A program made the translations under genes and the position numbers. Positions 24,601 through 35,643 of a DNA stretch of 64,000 nt are shown piece after piece. The notes beneath the pieces are model-generated. The model had not been told where the DNA came from. It saw only the letters and a program-made list of their open reading frames with translations, and ran no database searches. How positions within the stretch are numbered: position 1 is the first letter of the stretch; every line of letters begins with the position of its first letter. Source of the DNA: Cannabis sativa (Eukaryota > Streptophyta > Magnoliopsida > Rosales > Cannabaceae); contig NC_083605.1 in the NCBI RefSeq assembly GCF_029168945.1, forward strand, positions 36,593,280 to 36,657,279. Direction: 5' to 3'.

Positions 24601-26078
24601 AAACAAAGAATAAAAATTTATTTCAATATGCCAAAATAAACATGTATGAGTATAGGCATAGTATAGCCATATATGTCGAATAAACTTATGAGCAAAATAT
24701 TTCATGTGAGCAAGGCATTTCATCATATTCAAATATTTGACAAGTGCATTTATTGTTATTCAGGTTTACTATGTAAGACATGTTACAGTCATATACTTTG
24801 TATACAACCAGATTTGATATCTACACTTGAAAAAAAATAGACTAATTAGTTTGTTATTTCATAGCACACATTGTGTTTGAAATAAAAAATGAATTGTTGT
24901 TCAATATACGAAAAATAAACTAATAAGTTTATTTGACATATATGAGTATATGCATATCTGATTATAGAATATTTGGTTTAATTATCATCTTTTTATTTTA
25001 AAATTGATGATTTTTATCAAAATTAACCAATTGGTATCTTATCAAAATCATAACTAATTGGTCCCAAAAAATGTGTCTTATTAGTAATGATTCAAAAATT
25101 ATTTGTAACTTCACTTTTTATTTAACTAATTAAATTGCATATATTAATTTACATTTAAAAAATCTAGGTGACTTAAACATTTATGATGTTTATTTTTTTA
25201 AAATACAATTTACTAAAATAGTAGCTTACTGGATGACAACTCATGATTTTTGAAAATAAACTTAAAAGTTACTCAAATGTATTAATATAACCTAAATAAT
25301 TAATTACTTATTAGAGTGTATATATATATATATAAGTTTTAGATGTAACTAAAATATATCTAAAATTATATAATATTAAAGTGATACTTTTTATGAAAAA
25401 AGTTAGGTTTCTTATAACATTATAAGTAACCAAAAAGTTACTTTAGAAACGCAGGAAAATTAGAAAAAAAAAAAAAAGAATTTCGGGATTAGTTTTATTT
25501 CAGGCATAATATTTTGAAATTAAGGTATTTTTCAATGACGTGGCAAGGTATTATTGTAATTGAGATTTGTTAAGTTATATTTGTAATTATTTTATATTTT
25601 ACGTATATTTTTAAAAAAATCCCAAAAAAAAAAGTAGCAACTGACTTAAAAGTTGAAAAGAAAAAAGAGAGCCAAAATTGACTAAAAAATATATAAAAAA
25701 GACAAAAAAAAAAAAAACTTTTTGAAGTTTCAATAAGTAAAAAAGAAAAAAAAAATTAATAAAAGTATAAAAGTAAAATGTTCTTGTCAAATTAAAAATG
25801 TAATGTTTGAAGAAAAATGTAGTATTTGGTGTAAATTTTTCAAATAAAAAGAAACCCTAAAATGTAAGTGTAAAATAAATTAAAAAAATAAATAAAACTA
25901 ATTAAGCTAAAAACAAAAACATAAAATATGAGATTGGATAATAAGTTTATAAAAATATGGCATATCAAATACCATAAAAAACTTAAATGTGAAAAAATGC
26001 CATAGAAAAGTGGCAAACCTAAAAATGCCATATTTTTCTAACTTTGTTATGAAATCCCATATTTGATGTAATTTTCAC
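21668..26078. mobile_element. Large palindrome-rich TIR element X2 (noncoding), inserted in a MITE
   Basis: The block is absent from D2 at the homologous site. It starts GGGCTATTTACAAAAATATG and its reversed right end carries matching ATATGGGA/ATATGGCA motifs, like X1. The interior (22000-23400) holds many GAAACTGGTTTC-type motifs in both orientations, for example near 22339, 22405, 22425, 22685, 22990, 23130 and 23318. The right half carries degenerate tandem repeats. No transposase or other protein is supported. At 4.4 kb it is large for a noncoding element, which suggests internal growth or nested insertions. Confidence 0.6.
24385..24960. repeat. Degenerate tandem repeat inside X2
   Basis: A unit of very roughly 100 bp recurs, each copy containing TTTCAATATGCCAA or TTCAATATACGA, then AATAAACTA..AA(G/A)TTTATT and CATATA..AGTATA. 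Copies lie near 24440, 24515, 24620 and 24895, with spacers. Confidence 0.55.
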
Positions 26079-26175
26079 TTTTTTTTTTTTTTTTATCAAT
26101 TCTTTTAATGCATATTAAACTGTATTCCATTCTTATTGTTATATTTTTATTTCTCTCAACTAAATGTAACCTTAA

Positions 26176-27041
26176 TTATATATTTAAGTTTTTTTTTAAA
26201 AAAAAAAATAAAGGGATAATTTCACAAATGCACAAAAACAACAAGAAAAAAAAAATAAAATAACAAAAATACAGTTTCACGGAATTTTAAATATTTTTAC
26301 GATTTTTTTTTTATTTTATTTACATAAAATACGGTCTTTTTATGTTAAAATTTTGTTCATTTGTTGTTAATTTTTTGTTATCTGTATGTTATTTTTTGTT
26401 GTTTTTTTGTTGTTATTTTCATGTTACTTTTATGTTGTTTTCTTGTTGATTTTCTGTTGTTTTCGTGTTATTTTTTGGAAAACCGTAAAAATGTAAAAAA
26501 AAAAAATGAGAATTAAAATTTTTTTTTACAAGAGTCATAGTTTTTTTTTTTTTTTGAAAACTACAAGAGTCATAGTTTAAGTGGTAAAAGTTCTATTCAT
26601 TCATGAAAAAATAAATAAAACTTAAGGTACTTCAGCATTTTCAAAATTTAGTTTGACTAAAATTATAATTAGAAGATTTTTTTTTTTAATTTTTTTTAAT
26701 AATTAGAGGGTATATTTAAGTATTTATAAGAAGAGAGAGTCAAAAATGAGGTTTAGTTAGTTAAATTATATGGACCAAAATTGGATTACCCTACATTTTA
26801 TTGAAAAATATATGTGCACTACCAATATTAACTTTACTATTAAAAAAAACAAATAAAATACATACAAACGGTCCAAATTTTTTAACTTGATTACCTATAT
26901 AAATTTAATATGCATAATTCTTTATTTAAATTATGCGTAATTAATTATGCATATTTTTCATTTTTTATTTATAATTTAATTTATTTTCAAATATACGCTA
27001 ATATAAAAATCTAACCGCATTTACTTTTTGTTTAAAAAAAA
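26176..27041. other. D1 spacer with poly(T) and GTT-rich DNA
   Basis: The stretch 26200-26500 is a GTT/ATT-rich block, repeated in style near 20500-20640 and 35160-35320. The remainder matches D2 36484-37015. A short duplication of ACAAGAGTCATAG lies at about 26529 and 26568. No gene is supported. Confidence 0.45.
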
Positions 27042-27890
27042 AAAACAGAGCTCTGGAGACAACAATTGAGCCTCTATTTTGCCTTCACTAACGCTGTGTT
27101 CCGATCTGCCCCAGTCGAGCCTCCGTCGCAAGCATCTCGAAGCTGTCGAAGCTTAGCCCTCCGACTGTTCCCAAACACTTGCAGGTTTCTCAAAATTGTT
27201 TAGTGACATTTTGCTATTTTACCTCATATCACTCCATTAACAACTTTTGTTATGGTTCTCCTTGGAAATAGACTAAGGGGATATTCATAGCATTATTTTT
27301 GGAATGATATATCCTTAACTTATCTCTCCCTCTTCTTGTGTTTTTGGATGGAATATGGAGAGACTTGGATTTAGAAACATGTCTGTTTTCATTAGTAGAG
27401 CAACTTGAAATTGGTGGTCTCACCTCATCACTTTTCCCACATGTTTTTTTGTTCTTACTGTTAAGACTGCAGGATGTTACTTTGAGATAGTAATTTTGTT
27501 TTAATTGAATGATTACTTGCTTCTAAGATTGGGAGCTATTCTGATTTTCAATAGGGAGATGCAATTCCATGAGTTGAGCCCTTTAGAAGCTGAAGCTCTC
27601 ATGCACCTATTTTTACTCATGCATGTGGTTGGACTAATATCAATTTTTTTACTGATTATTTATCAATTGTGCAGGGATTAAGGAGAGGGGCACTGGTAGA
27701 ATGAGAAGTGATTTCTTTTTTTTTAGGTCAACTGCTTAGACCATGTTAGGAGGATGGTTGATCGGCCAATGTGTGATAAAGCAAAGACAGTAATTAGTCC
27801 GGGGATTGCTGAGAAAATTTAATGAGCTCCAAGATAAAGTGTTTCATCACCATGGAAAAAAACTTGCAAACAGGAGAATGATTTGTTAGA
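27042..27890 (+). other. Exon-like islands of an unrecognised gene fragment (D1 copy)
   Basis: A GC-richer island (27042-27186) resembling a 5' UTR exon ends CACTTGCAG|GTTTCTC. Further on, an acceptor-like TTGTGCAG (about 27675) and TTTTTTTTAG|GTC (27727) precede a frame VNCLDHVRRMVDRP that runs to TAA near 27821. The D2 copy (37015-37870) keeps the layout but changes the second acceptor AG to AA. I recognise no domain. It could be a noncoding transcript or the captured 5' part of a gene. Confidence 0.3.
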
Positions 27891-27988
27891 AAAATTGGGG
27901 AAGGAATTTGTACAATTAATTTGTACATCCAAACTGGCATAGTTGAATGGAAAAATATTGGGAAAATTTTTGGTTCAATGTCTCTATA

Positions 27989-28140
27989 ATTGTATTAGTA
28001 TGGTGGGTAAAATATTAAAGTATTGACTGTTGTTGAATGAAAATAAAATTGTATTAGTATGGTGGGTAAAATATTAAAGTATTAACTGTTGAATGAAAAT
28101 AAAATTGTAAGTATGGTGGGTAAAATATTAAAGTATTGAC
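27989..28140. repeat. Minisatellite, three units of about 50-58 bp
   Basis: Three direct copies of a unit containing TATGGTGGGTAAAATATT, AAAGTATT(G/A)ACTG and GAATGAAAATAAAATT. D2 has a single copy at the same place (about 37950-38010), so the unit expanded in D1. Confidence 0.85.
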
Positions 28141-29186
28141 TAGTATTCTATCTTTGGCTATTACATGCTTCAGTTTCAAGAGCCCGAATCACTCTCGTAT
28201 TATAAATCTTGCCGTGACTTTGCATGAGAGGTGCAGGATCAGGTGCAAAATCTACGAGCGAACCAGTCTTTCATGCCGATGGTTCATTCAAGACATTATG
28301 GTGCATAAATAAGCAAACCTGGCCTTGAAGTTGGAAGAAGATGCTACAAATTTAGTTAAGAAAAAAATACAACAAAGGACATTGTGGAAAACTGCAACTA
28401 AGAAAGAAGAAATAAGAAACAATATCCTTTCTTACCTGCTCCATAAGATTACGAACGACTAATTAAGGCTAGGGGAGGTGGTAAACCATGAGCTGAAATA
28501 TAATTTATTACAATTTTATGTCTTATTATTCCCAAACAGAAGGGTACAATGAAATTCAATCAAGCAAAGCTACTTAAGAATCTATGAAGACTTTATTCCA
28601 AAATTTAAACTTTGACTTACTATTTTAATTATGAGTTAGATGGTCAGTGCCTTTAAAATCAAACATAGTGTATCAATAGAAAAGCCACAAATTTCATAAT
28701 TTTTTTAGTCTAATTTGAAGCCTAAAAATATTTAATATCACCTTAAATTTGAAATATTCAAATTCTCAATGATATGAATCTCTACATAGCTGAAACAGAA
28801 CTAATAATATACTAATTAAAGTTCATTCAATTCTCAATTTTCTTAGAGGCTACATGAAATAACAAACACCCAAAAAAAAAAAAAAAAACTTGATGAATAA
28901 ACTTGCACTTGAAGCCTCAAGATTTATGGCGAATAATGTAAGTTGCGCGAATCACAGACGAGACAACATTACAACAACAAAGAGATACAAAATCAATGTA
29001 GCAATTCGTTAGAGTCTCATGCTTCCAATCCTAAGATGAATAATTATGATTTGTTTGTCATTTTAAATTATAATAGAAAGCAGGAAAAGCTGATTGGCAA
29101 ACAAAAATTGAGTAAATCCAAGAAATGGCTCAATTACAGATCAAATAATTTTGATAGAATTTTGATTCCTTGAGACCTAATTATCA
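28141..29186. other. D1 spacer, partly D1-specific
   Basis: The part to about 28497 matches D2 to 38320. The stretch 28560-29186 has no D2 counterpart. A 76-codon open frame at 28943-29173 has no recognisable features. No gene is supported. Confidence 0.4.
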
Positions 29187-29645
29187 AGTACAAAGTTATA
29201 CCAAAATATCAACTGAAACTGCTAATCCTATTCTTTCAATCTCAATATTGCAAGTGTGTGTAGCTGTTTCTACATATAACCACAGCAGAAATCTCTATTC
29301 CTAATATCGATCTCACAAATATATTCGAATTGGGCAAAGATTGTTCATGTATTAAATTCAGCCATGGAAATACCTGCAATTGACGATCAACCCGATCAGT
29401 TTGGAGCCATGAGTATTAAAACTCAAAGATGAAAAGAAGGGCACAAAAAATGCGTCAGCCATTTCAGATCCAGTACTCAACGCTATGTTGCCTCTTCAAA
29501 CCAAACGGGAGTTCACAGGCCACGGCGGCCATGATGTTGAGGTCGATCGAGTGAGGCCAAAAGGTTAACATTCTTTTGCTCTAGCCCAAGTCGCAGAAGG
29601 CACCCAAGTTCCAGAGGAAGGAGAATACTAATTCAACAAGAAAAA
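29187..29645 (-). other. Block conserved in D1, D2 and D3, possible 5' exon of an unknown minus-strand gene
   Basis: The block recurs at 38810-39255 and 52262-52660 with very few differences. On the minus strand an ATG in a GCC-rich context (complement near 29533) opens a short frame [19 protein letters not shown] that ends soon after in TGA. An acceptor-like TTGCAG and pyrimidine-rich stretches lie downstream. No domain is recognised, and coding status is uncertain. Confidence 0.3.
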
Positions 29646-29928
29646 TTAAAATAAAGATATATTTATGAAAATAAAGGTTTTTTTTTTTCAAACGAAAAAT
29701 AAAGGTTGGAAAAGTTTGGTAATTTCCCTAAATGTTTTTAGCCATCAGATTTATTATATAAATAAATAATATCTTTTTTTTTTTTTATCAAATGTATCTA
29801 GATTATAATATAGAATTGGAATAATCATATTCCTAATGAAATTAGAATTAATATTGCCCTATATATGTACCAGCTATCTAATTAAGAAATTTATATTAAG
29901 AGATAACACACACGTACTCATAGTAAAT

Positions 29929-30633
29929 ATGGATAATCAACCATTCTCCCAAGTTTTTATTTACCCAAGATTTAATAGTGGTTTTGAAGAAAATGATCCA
30001 CCATCATCACCATTAATGAGGGTGGAGTTGAAAGTGATCCAAATGTACTATTCAGATACCGATCATAGCGACACCTTCATCTCATACAACTCCACTCACC
30101 AATTCCAATACCAAATTGATCACCTATTCCAAGAGACCTCACCATCCATCAACACACTCATTACCTCCATGTTTTCAGGCGAACTGATCCCCTTCCCCTT
30201 GGTTAACATGTACTGGAGCAACCCCAACCTTCCTAACATGTCCCAGTTAAAGATGGCGGTAAGCTTCCACAGAATGGTCAACATGGTCTCGTTGCCCCTC
30301 ACCCTCGTCAGTACTCTCCTTCACGTACACCGCCCTCGTCACCGTCGTCATGTCTCTATCACCTTGACTCTGGACAACAGGATAATGATCCCTAACAACG
30401 TTTTGCTTGATCTACGTATCGCTCAGGCATGGGAAAAAGTACTTAATCGTTTAACGCCTGTTACCGCCTCTCTCCCCGCTCAGGCTGATCCTGAAGTACA
30501 TCACCCACCATCTTCATCGACAAGTGTTGATAATGATGATCAAGTGTTGAATCACGTTGACCCGAAGGAGGATGAGCATGATGATGAGGATTGGTTTGAT
30601 CATGAATCACCTAGGCTATATGTGGTAGTATGA
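29929..30633 (+). CDS. Small-protein family copy 2 (intact)
   Basis: A 234-residue frame starting MDNQPFSQVFIYPRFNSGF. The frame is open for a further 31 codons upstream to 29836, but the MDNQ start is conserved in all copies and lies after the TATA-like CTATATATG (29860-29868), so it is preferred. The protein has the family's NST-to-NMY core, a basic HRPRHRRHV patch, one DQVL acidic module and the full tail WFDHESPRLYVVV. It differs from the 53331 copy at only a few positions, for example VLNHVD for MLNHVD and PNNVLL for PNKVLL. No known fold or signal peptide is recognised. It is intact and potentially expressed. Confidence 0.7.
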   Translation: MDNQPFSQVFIYPRFNSGFEENDPPSSPLMRVELKVIQMYYSDTDHSDTFISYNSTHQFQYQIDHLFQETSPSINTLITSMFSGELIPFPLVNMYWSNPNLPNMSQLKMAVSFHRMVNMVSLPLTLVSTLLHVHRPRHRRHVSITLTLDNRIMIPNNVLLDLRIAQAWEKVLNRLTPVTASLPAQADPEVHHPPSSSTSVDNDDQVLNHVDPKEDEHDDEDWFDHESPRLYVVV

Positions 30634-31762
30634 ATACATGGAACGATCAAGATTGACAGTGTAGTATAACACTTTAGTGTAATTACTATTGAAACTTATT
30701 TTACATCTTATTTAGTATATTAATTAGCAACTTAAAATGTGTTTTAAAATGATTAAATAAACACATTAAAATTTAGGACTTTGCTTATATTGGAAACACA
30801 ACTAAATAAATGACTCATTCCCTTCAGTACTTTAATTTTTGAATTTTTTTATTTAGGTATCACTAAGTACTCAACCCAACTCAAATCTTATTTTCTTGAT
30901 ATATATATGTAACTATTAGTAGAAAAAATAATACAATAAATAATTAAAGAAAAAATATTATTCATTATTGTTTGAGATTATTAATATGTGTATTCAATTA
31001 ATGTAAATAATATTGTTAATAATTAAAAGTAAATACTGAATACAATATATGAATGTTTAAGAAATCTTGATAATCTAACTGCAATTTGTTCTTAATCCAA
31101 AAATAAACAAAAAATCAATGTTCGAAAAATAAAGCATACACAATTTAAATTTGAGTTAAATAAAAAAGATATTAAAATTTAATCTCTAAATTGTTGATAG
31201 GTAAAGATAACACATGTCTAAAAGTTGTAAAAAAGAAAAATAAGGATACTCTTAATGGTTGAGTTTTAATTTTCTTTTACAAGACAACAGTGTAATATTT
31301 GTATTTTGCACTTTTCATTCTATCTTGATCTGTATATAATTGAATTATTAATTTCTCTGTGGATAATTTGTATATGATAGTATCGACAAAATTATTATTT
31401 TTCATGTAAGATGGTAAGATATAGTGTAAATAATTAATTTAACAAATAAAATCTACTTATGATAATCAAGTACATTTATTTGATTTATTTAAAATTATAT
31501 TTGTGCAGTAAAGTGTATTATTTGAGCAGCTGTACATGACAGTATTTTTTTCATGATATCTGCAAACTGTTAAAAATATAAAAAAAATATTGTGTACATT
31601 TTTAAAAATTAGAGAAAACACGGTATACAATAAAGTAATCAAGGAAAAACTATTGTTTATTATGTTCGTAAAATTAAATTATATAAATTTTTGTTACAAT
31701 TATTTAGAAAATAAAAATTAAACAAATAAAATTTTAAATAAAATGAAATAAAGAGAGCTATA

Positions 31763-31791
31763 GCACTAATGCACGTGCCAACCTCACCTAG
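31763..31791 (+). repeat. Possible Helitron 3' end
   Basis: GCACTAATGCACGTGC can form a short hairpin and is followed 9 nt later by CTAG and a T. The stem is weaker than those of the ACGTGCATTGCACGT ends, so this is tentative. Confidence 0.3.
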
Positions 31792-31879
31792 TAAGTCAAA
31801 AGAAAACTCCTTAGTTTTGATATAAGCCTATTTTAAAATGCATCGTGCATTTAATCGCAATAAGTAGATATCACAATGT

Positions 31880-32107
31880 GATGTTTTGGTACGTTGTATT
31901 AAGTCGTAATGTATTATATTGTATTATATTAAATTAGATTATATATCATATTTTCATATAATACTATGTTAAATTTTATTTTATACTAAAATATTATATA
32001 TTTATGTACTCATACAAGTCAATACTACATAAATTTACATAAAAATATTACAGGAAATATAATTTAATATAATACTATACAATACAATACGGTGTACCAA
32101 ACGAGCC
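31880..32107. mobile_element. MITE with TTTGGTAC-type terminal inverted repeats
   Basis: The left end TGTTTTGGTACGTTGTATTA and right end (AATACGGTGTACCAAACGAGCC region) are inverted counterparts, and TATTATATTA-like subterminal repeats occur on both sides. It is noncoding, about 228 bp. Confidence 0.55.
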
Positions 32108-32669
32108 AAATATTTATTTAATATATAGTTTTGAAATAAATAAATATCCAAATTATTTTAATAATATTATTTTTAAGAAAAGATAGAGAAGTACTTGATT
32201 GATTGAAGATCATGAAACCAAGGTCTATAATTCCAAATCAACACCTAAATAATAATATTAAATTATATAAAAATAATTATATAAGCTGTTAAATTATATA
32301 TTAATATTAATATCATCATGAATGATGTCATTCCGTAGTAAAAAATTAAATTTTACCTAACTTAATTGAATATAAAAGAATAAATTCTGAGAATTAATAA
32401 AAAATGACAATACATATAACAGCACTTATAATCTAAATTTTTTATTGAAGTGGTGAACGACGAATATTGCTTCATCTGTCTATGATGGTTTGATATCAAC
32501 ATGATTCTTTTATTGAAGTGGTAAACCACAAATAATAAAATGAATGTCTAAATATTAATGGAGATTTTTAAAAGATTGCCTTAACCAATTGGAAAAAAAA
32601 AACAATTCTAAGTAAAATTAATCATTTAATCTGCTTTAATTTAATAGTGATACCAAGTCCTCTGTTCCC

Positions 32670-33012
32670 ACCATAGTTTGGATGGCCAATCGAGACCAAC
32701 CAGTCAACAGAAGAGGGAAAGCTTCAAATTCCCCACAGATACACTTCTTCCTAACCAAAATTTCACCATGAACACCAACCTTGTGTCTTCAAAATCCCAG
32801 ACCAACTATTACTCTGGATACTATAACTTTTATTTTGACGATGACAACATCCTCCTCTTACGTTTTCAAGGTCCTGACCCGCTCGTATCAAGTGTGTACT
32901 GGCCAGCTCCTTGACTCGGGCCATTTCAAACTGGAAGATTTACCTACAACAACACCAAAAATGCAGTGTTTACCTCTACTGGTGACTTCGCTTCATCGGA
33001 TAATCTCGTGTA
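32670..33012 (+). pseudogene. Fragment of a ZmPK1-like G-type lectin S-receptor kinase
   Basis: Three blocks in different frames match the B-lectin to S-locus region of ZmPK1-type receptor kinases. They are VWMANRDQPVN at 32670, then YYNFYFDDDNILLL with SSVYWPAP (about 32815-32912), and GRFTYNNTKNAVF with TSTGDFASSDN (about 32934-33009). Frameshifts separate them, and neither transmembrane nor kinase domain follows. In the intact family the extracellular lectin domain binds ligand at the plasma membrane and a cytoplasmic kinase signals. This is a dead, captured piece. Confidence 0.75.
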
Positions 33013-33090
33013 AAGAACAGTGTAAAGAACAATGTAAAGAACAGTGCAAGGAAATAATGTAAAGAACAATGCTTGAACAATGTAAAGACA
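33009..33090 (+). repeat. Short tandem repeat, TGTAAAGAACA-type units
   Basis: About six imperfect 11-12 bp units directly after the receptor-kinase fragment. They look like slippage at the fragment's end. Confidence 0.75.
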
Positions 33091-33618
33091 CACTAATATT
33101 TATTGGCCATGGTTCCTTTTGATGGAGCTCCCGATGAGTAATTCTTGGATAGAGAATTTTGAATTTAATAATTATTAAAAAAAAATATTAAGTAGCGTCT
33201 TTAAATAAAAATATTCTGTGAACCTCAGCCAAAAAACTGTTATTTTTTGAATGTAATGAAATTTATTTTATTATATATAAATAAAAAGTAACCCGTAAAT
33301 TTCTCATAAATTATTTTATTTTTAATATAAATAAAAAATCACCCATCAATTTCTCATAAACCAAAAATTCTGTTATATAGGCACACTTTATATAGAATAG
33401 ACATTCTATACATGTTCATTTTTTTTTATACAGGCTTTCGGTTTTAAGTTAATTATTTATTTAATTAAAATAATAGAATAATTAATTTTGATCAATAGCT
33501 AAGATTTATCAATCTTACTCAAAATCTAATTCAAGTCAATTTTTAAATTCTTATTACAATCATGTAATTAAAAAAAAAATATTATTATTGATTAATTATA
33601 TAATATAAATATAATATA

Positions 33619-33992
33619 GGGTAAATAGCGGCATAAGTGCACGAAATTTTAAGCTTACAAGTAGCATAAACTCAATGTTTATTTTTAGCAGTATAAGTAT
33701 CCAATTTTTCTAAAACAGTAATTTTCTTCTAGTTTCGTCAGTACAGATTCCGTTTTGAATTTATTAAAAAAATATTTAGAAGTAACTGATACTACATGTT
33801 TCTATCTAGACCCAATGATTTAGAATTCAGGTCTTATATATGCCATATTTAAGATAATAACAGAGTTAGTACTGACACAATTAGAGAAAAATTATAGTTT
33901 TACAAACATTAGATACTTATACCGCTAAACATAAATATAGAGTTTATGCCGCCTACAAACTCCAAACTTTTAGTTTTATGCCGCTATTTACC
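33619..33992. repeat. Long-TIR repeat, D1 copy
   Basis: The same element as at 2099-2474, with GGGTAAATAGCGGCATAAG at the left and the inverted equivalent at the right. Confidence 0.65.
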
Positions 33993-34059
33993 ATATATAT
34001 TATAAAAATATTTGTGAGATAAATATCTTATATTTTCTTATCCATACACTTATATTATA

Positions 34060-34087
34060 CTAGGCGAAAGTTACGTGCATTGCACGT
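34060..34087 (-). repeat. Helitron-like 3' terminus, D1 copy
   Basis: CTAG at 34060-34063 with the perfect 7-bp-stem hairpin ACGTGCATTGCACGT at 34073-34087, read on the minus strand. Confidence 0.5.
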
Positions 34088-34242
34088 ATGCTTAGTCATA
34101 TATATTCAATTTTATTTAGCAAGTGATAAAATATGCATATTTCTTCAATTTTTATTTTTACATTCAAATAGTCATTCTAATATGCTTAGAAATATTTTAG
34201 CAGTAAAAAAAAATTCAATTAATTTAGTATGTCTGTTTAGCC

Positions 34243-34748
34243 TGTTGAATTAAACCACATATTACCTGTACACTGTAAAAATCAGATTATTACACAAAGA
34301 TTTACAAGGCAGTAAAATAATCCCTAGGTGGCCTTTGGCCTCTATTAACCTAGACAAAAGCAGTTAAGTTAGTTACAAAGTTGATTAACACTTTGTAACT
34401 AACTCTCCTCTCTTTGTGCTATAATACAACATATATAAAAACTAGCAAGAACAACAATTAAGTAAGAGGCAAAGAACATTTCAAAAAAAAAAAAAAAAAG
34501 TATGAGGCAGAAAAACAAAAATTCAGAGCAGTACTACAGAATCAGAAACAGAAAATCAGAGGCATAACAATATACAACAAAATCAGATCCTTTTCACAGA
34601 GAAGAAACAGACTGTTTTTTGGGGGAGTTTTTTGGAGGAGGCTTACAATAGAGTAAGCTTTGGAACCCAAGGTGTGATCCGGATATCAAAGATCTCAGGA
34701 AGATTGTTCATGCAACAAAGACGAAATACACAACAGTTAGTACAAAAT
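34243..34748 (+). repeat. Truncated family-A LTR (D1)
   Basis: It starts TGTTGAATTAAACC at the same target site as the full elements in D2 and D3, and matches the first 500 bp or so of their LTR. It breaks off after GTTAGTACAAAAT, where D2 unit sequence (ACAAAAAGATACAATG) begins. It marks the D1/D2 junction. Confidence 0.8.
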
Positions 34749-35399
34749 ACAAAAAGATACAATGTTTAGGTTTTGAGATATAGGTTTCTGAAGAGTAATA
34801 ATACAAAGAATGCTAAAGTTTGTTTAAGTTTTGGGATATAATGTTTTGGATTAAGAGAAAATGTGAAGCTATAGCTTAATACATATACATAAATATATTA
34901 ACTTCTTAACCAAAAATGAAATTAGAGAGTTGTATAATATAAAATCTAGTTTCATATATCAATTTATGTTTTGTTGATAAAAAGTATTTATACAAATATA
35001 AATAACTTTAATGTATCTTTAAACATTTTTTTAACTTTAATTTATAAATTTATAATTGATTTATTATAGGGATAATTTCAAAAAAAAAAAAAAAACATAA
35101 TAACAAAAAAATTACAAAAATGCAGTTGTATAAAATTTTAAATATTTTTACGATTTTATTTATAGAAAATATGAGTTCTTGATGTATTTTTATATTATAC
35201 TTTTATTAATTTGTTGTTAATTTTTTGTTATTTATATGTTATTTTAATATTGTTTGGATATTATTTTTCTGTTATTTTTGTATATTTATTTTTGTTGTTT
35301 TTATATTATTTTTATAGAACACCATAAAAATATTAAAAAAAATTTAAAAATATATAAATTTTATGAAAATTACTACTTTATCCAATTATCCCTTCATTA

Positions 35400-35643
35400 T
35401 AATCAATCTAATTTAGTTATTATTCATCATGTTATTACATTTAGCCTTTTTTTTTCTTTTCTATGTATGTACGTCTATTATATGTTTTTTTTCCCTTAAA
35501 CCGTTCATTACATATTTAATTTTACATGATATGTTACAAATGAATATTTTTAAACAAATTGACGTGAATATTTGGAAAATGTGAAAATATGTGTATAGCA
35601 TGAAGACTACCCAAATGAAGAGAACCAAACTCAACCGTAGAAG
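35400..35643 (+). pseudogene. 3' fragment of an MCRS1-like gene (D2 copy)
   Basis: 35580-35640 repeats the last-exon match seen at 20929-20992 (ATAGCATGAAGACTACCC, ending in TAG), with a 1-nt loss in CCAAATG.AAGAG. It is noncoding and confirms that the fragment was part of the unit before duplication. Confidence 0.6.

Larger units (their letters stand above)
21480..26175. mobile_element. MITE interrupted by element X2
   Basis: The ends TTAAGATACATTTGGTT (21480) and AACTAAATGTAACCTTAA (to 26175) are inverted repeats. The D2 counterpart is the uninterrupted 264-bp MITE at 36101-36364. Here the two halves are separated by the 4.4 kb X2 element, which shows the order of insertion. Confidence 0.7.
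30905..33405. mobile_element. D1-specific 2.5 kb insertion carrying gene fragments
   Basis: D2 and D3 read straight through this site (GTAACTACATTCTATACATG), while D1 has about 2.5 kb between GTAACT and ACATTCTATA. It contains a possible Helitron end, a MITE, a receptor-kinase fragment and a short tandem repeat. No clean target duplication was found, so it may be several insertions. Confidence 0.5.
20085..34242. repeat. Segmental duplication unit D1
   Basis: From about 20100 (ATACAAAAAGATACAATGTT) to 34242 the order of sequence blocks matches D2 (34749-41297): MCRS1 3' fragment, SINE/hAT-like element, MITE, exon-like islands, conserved block, family gene, long-TIR repeat, Helitron-like end, then a family-A LTR. 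Differences are large indels: D1 gains 21668-26078, about 26200-26500, 28560-29186 and 30905-33405, and lacks the equivalent of 38321-38745. Boundaries are by eye. Confidence 0.75.

Noticed and set aside
29836..29928. N-terminal extension of copy 2 (31 codons)
   Set aside because: It contains the TATA-like box, is absent or out of frame in copy 1, and the MDNQ start is shared by all copies.
33009..33090. CRISPR-like short direct repeats
   Set aside because: The units are contiguous without unique spacers and the genome is a plant's; it is a simple tandem repeat.
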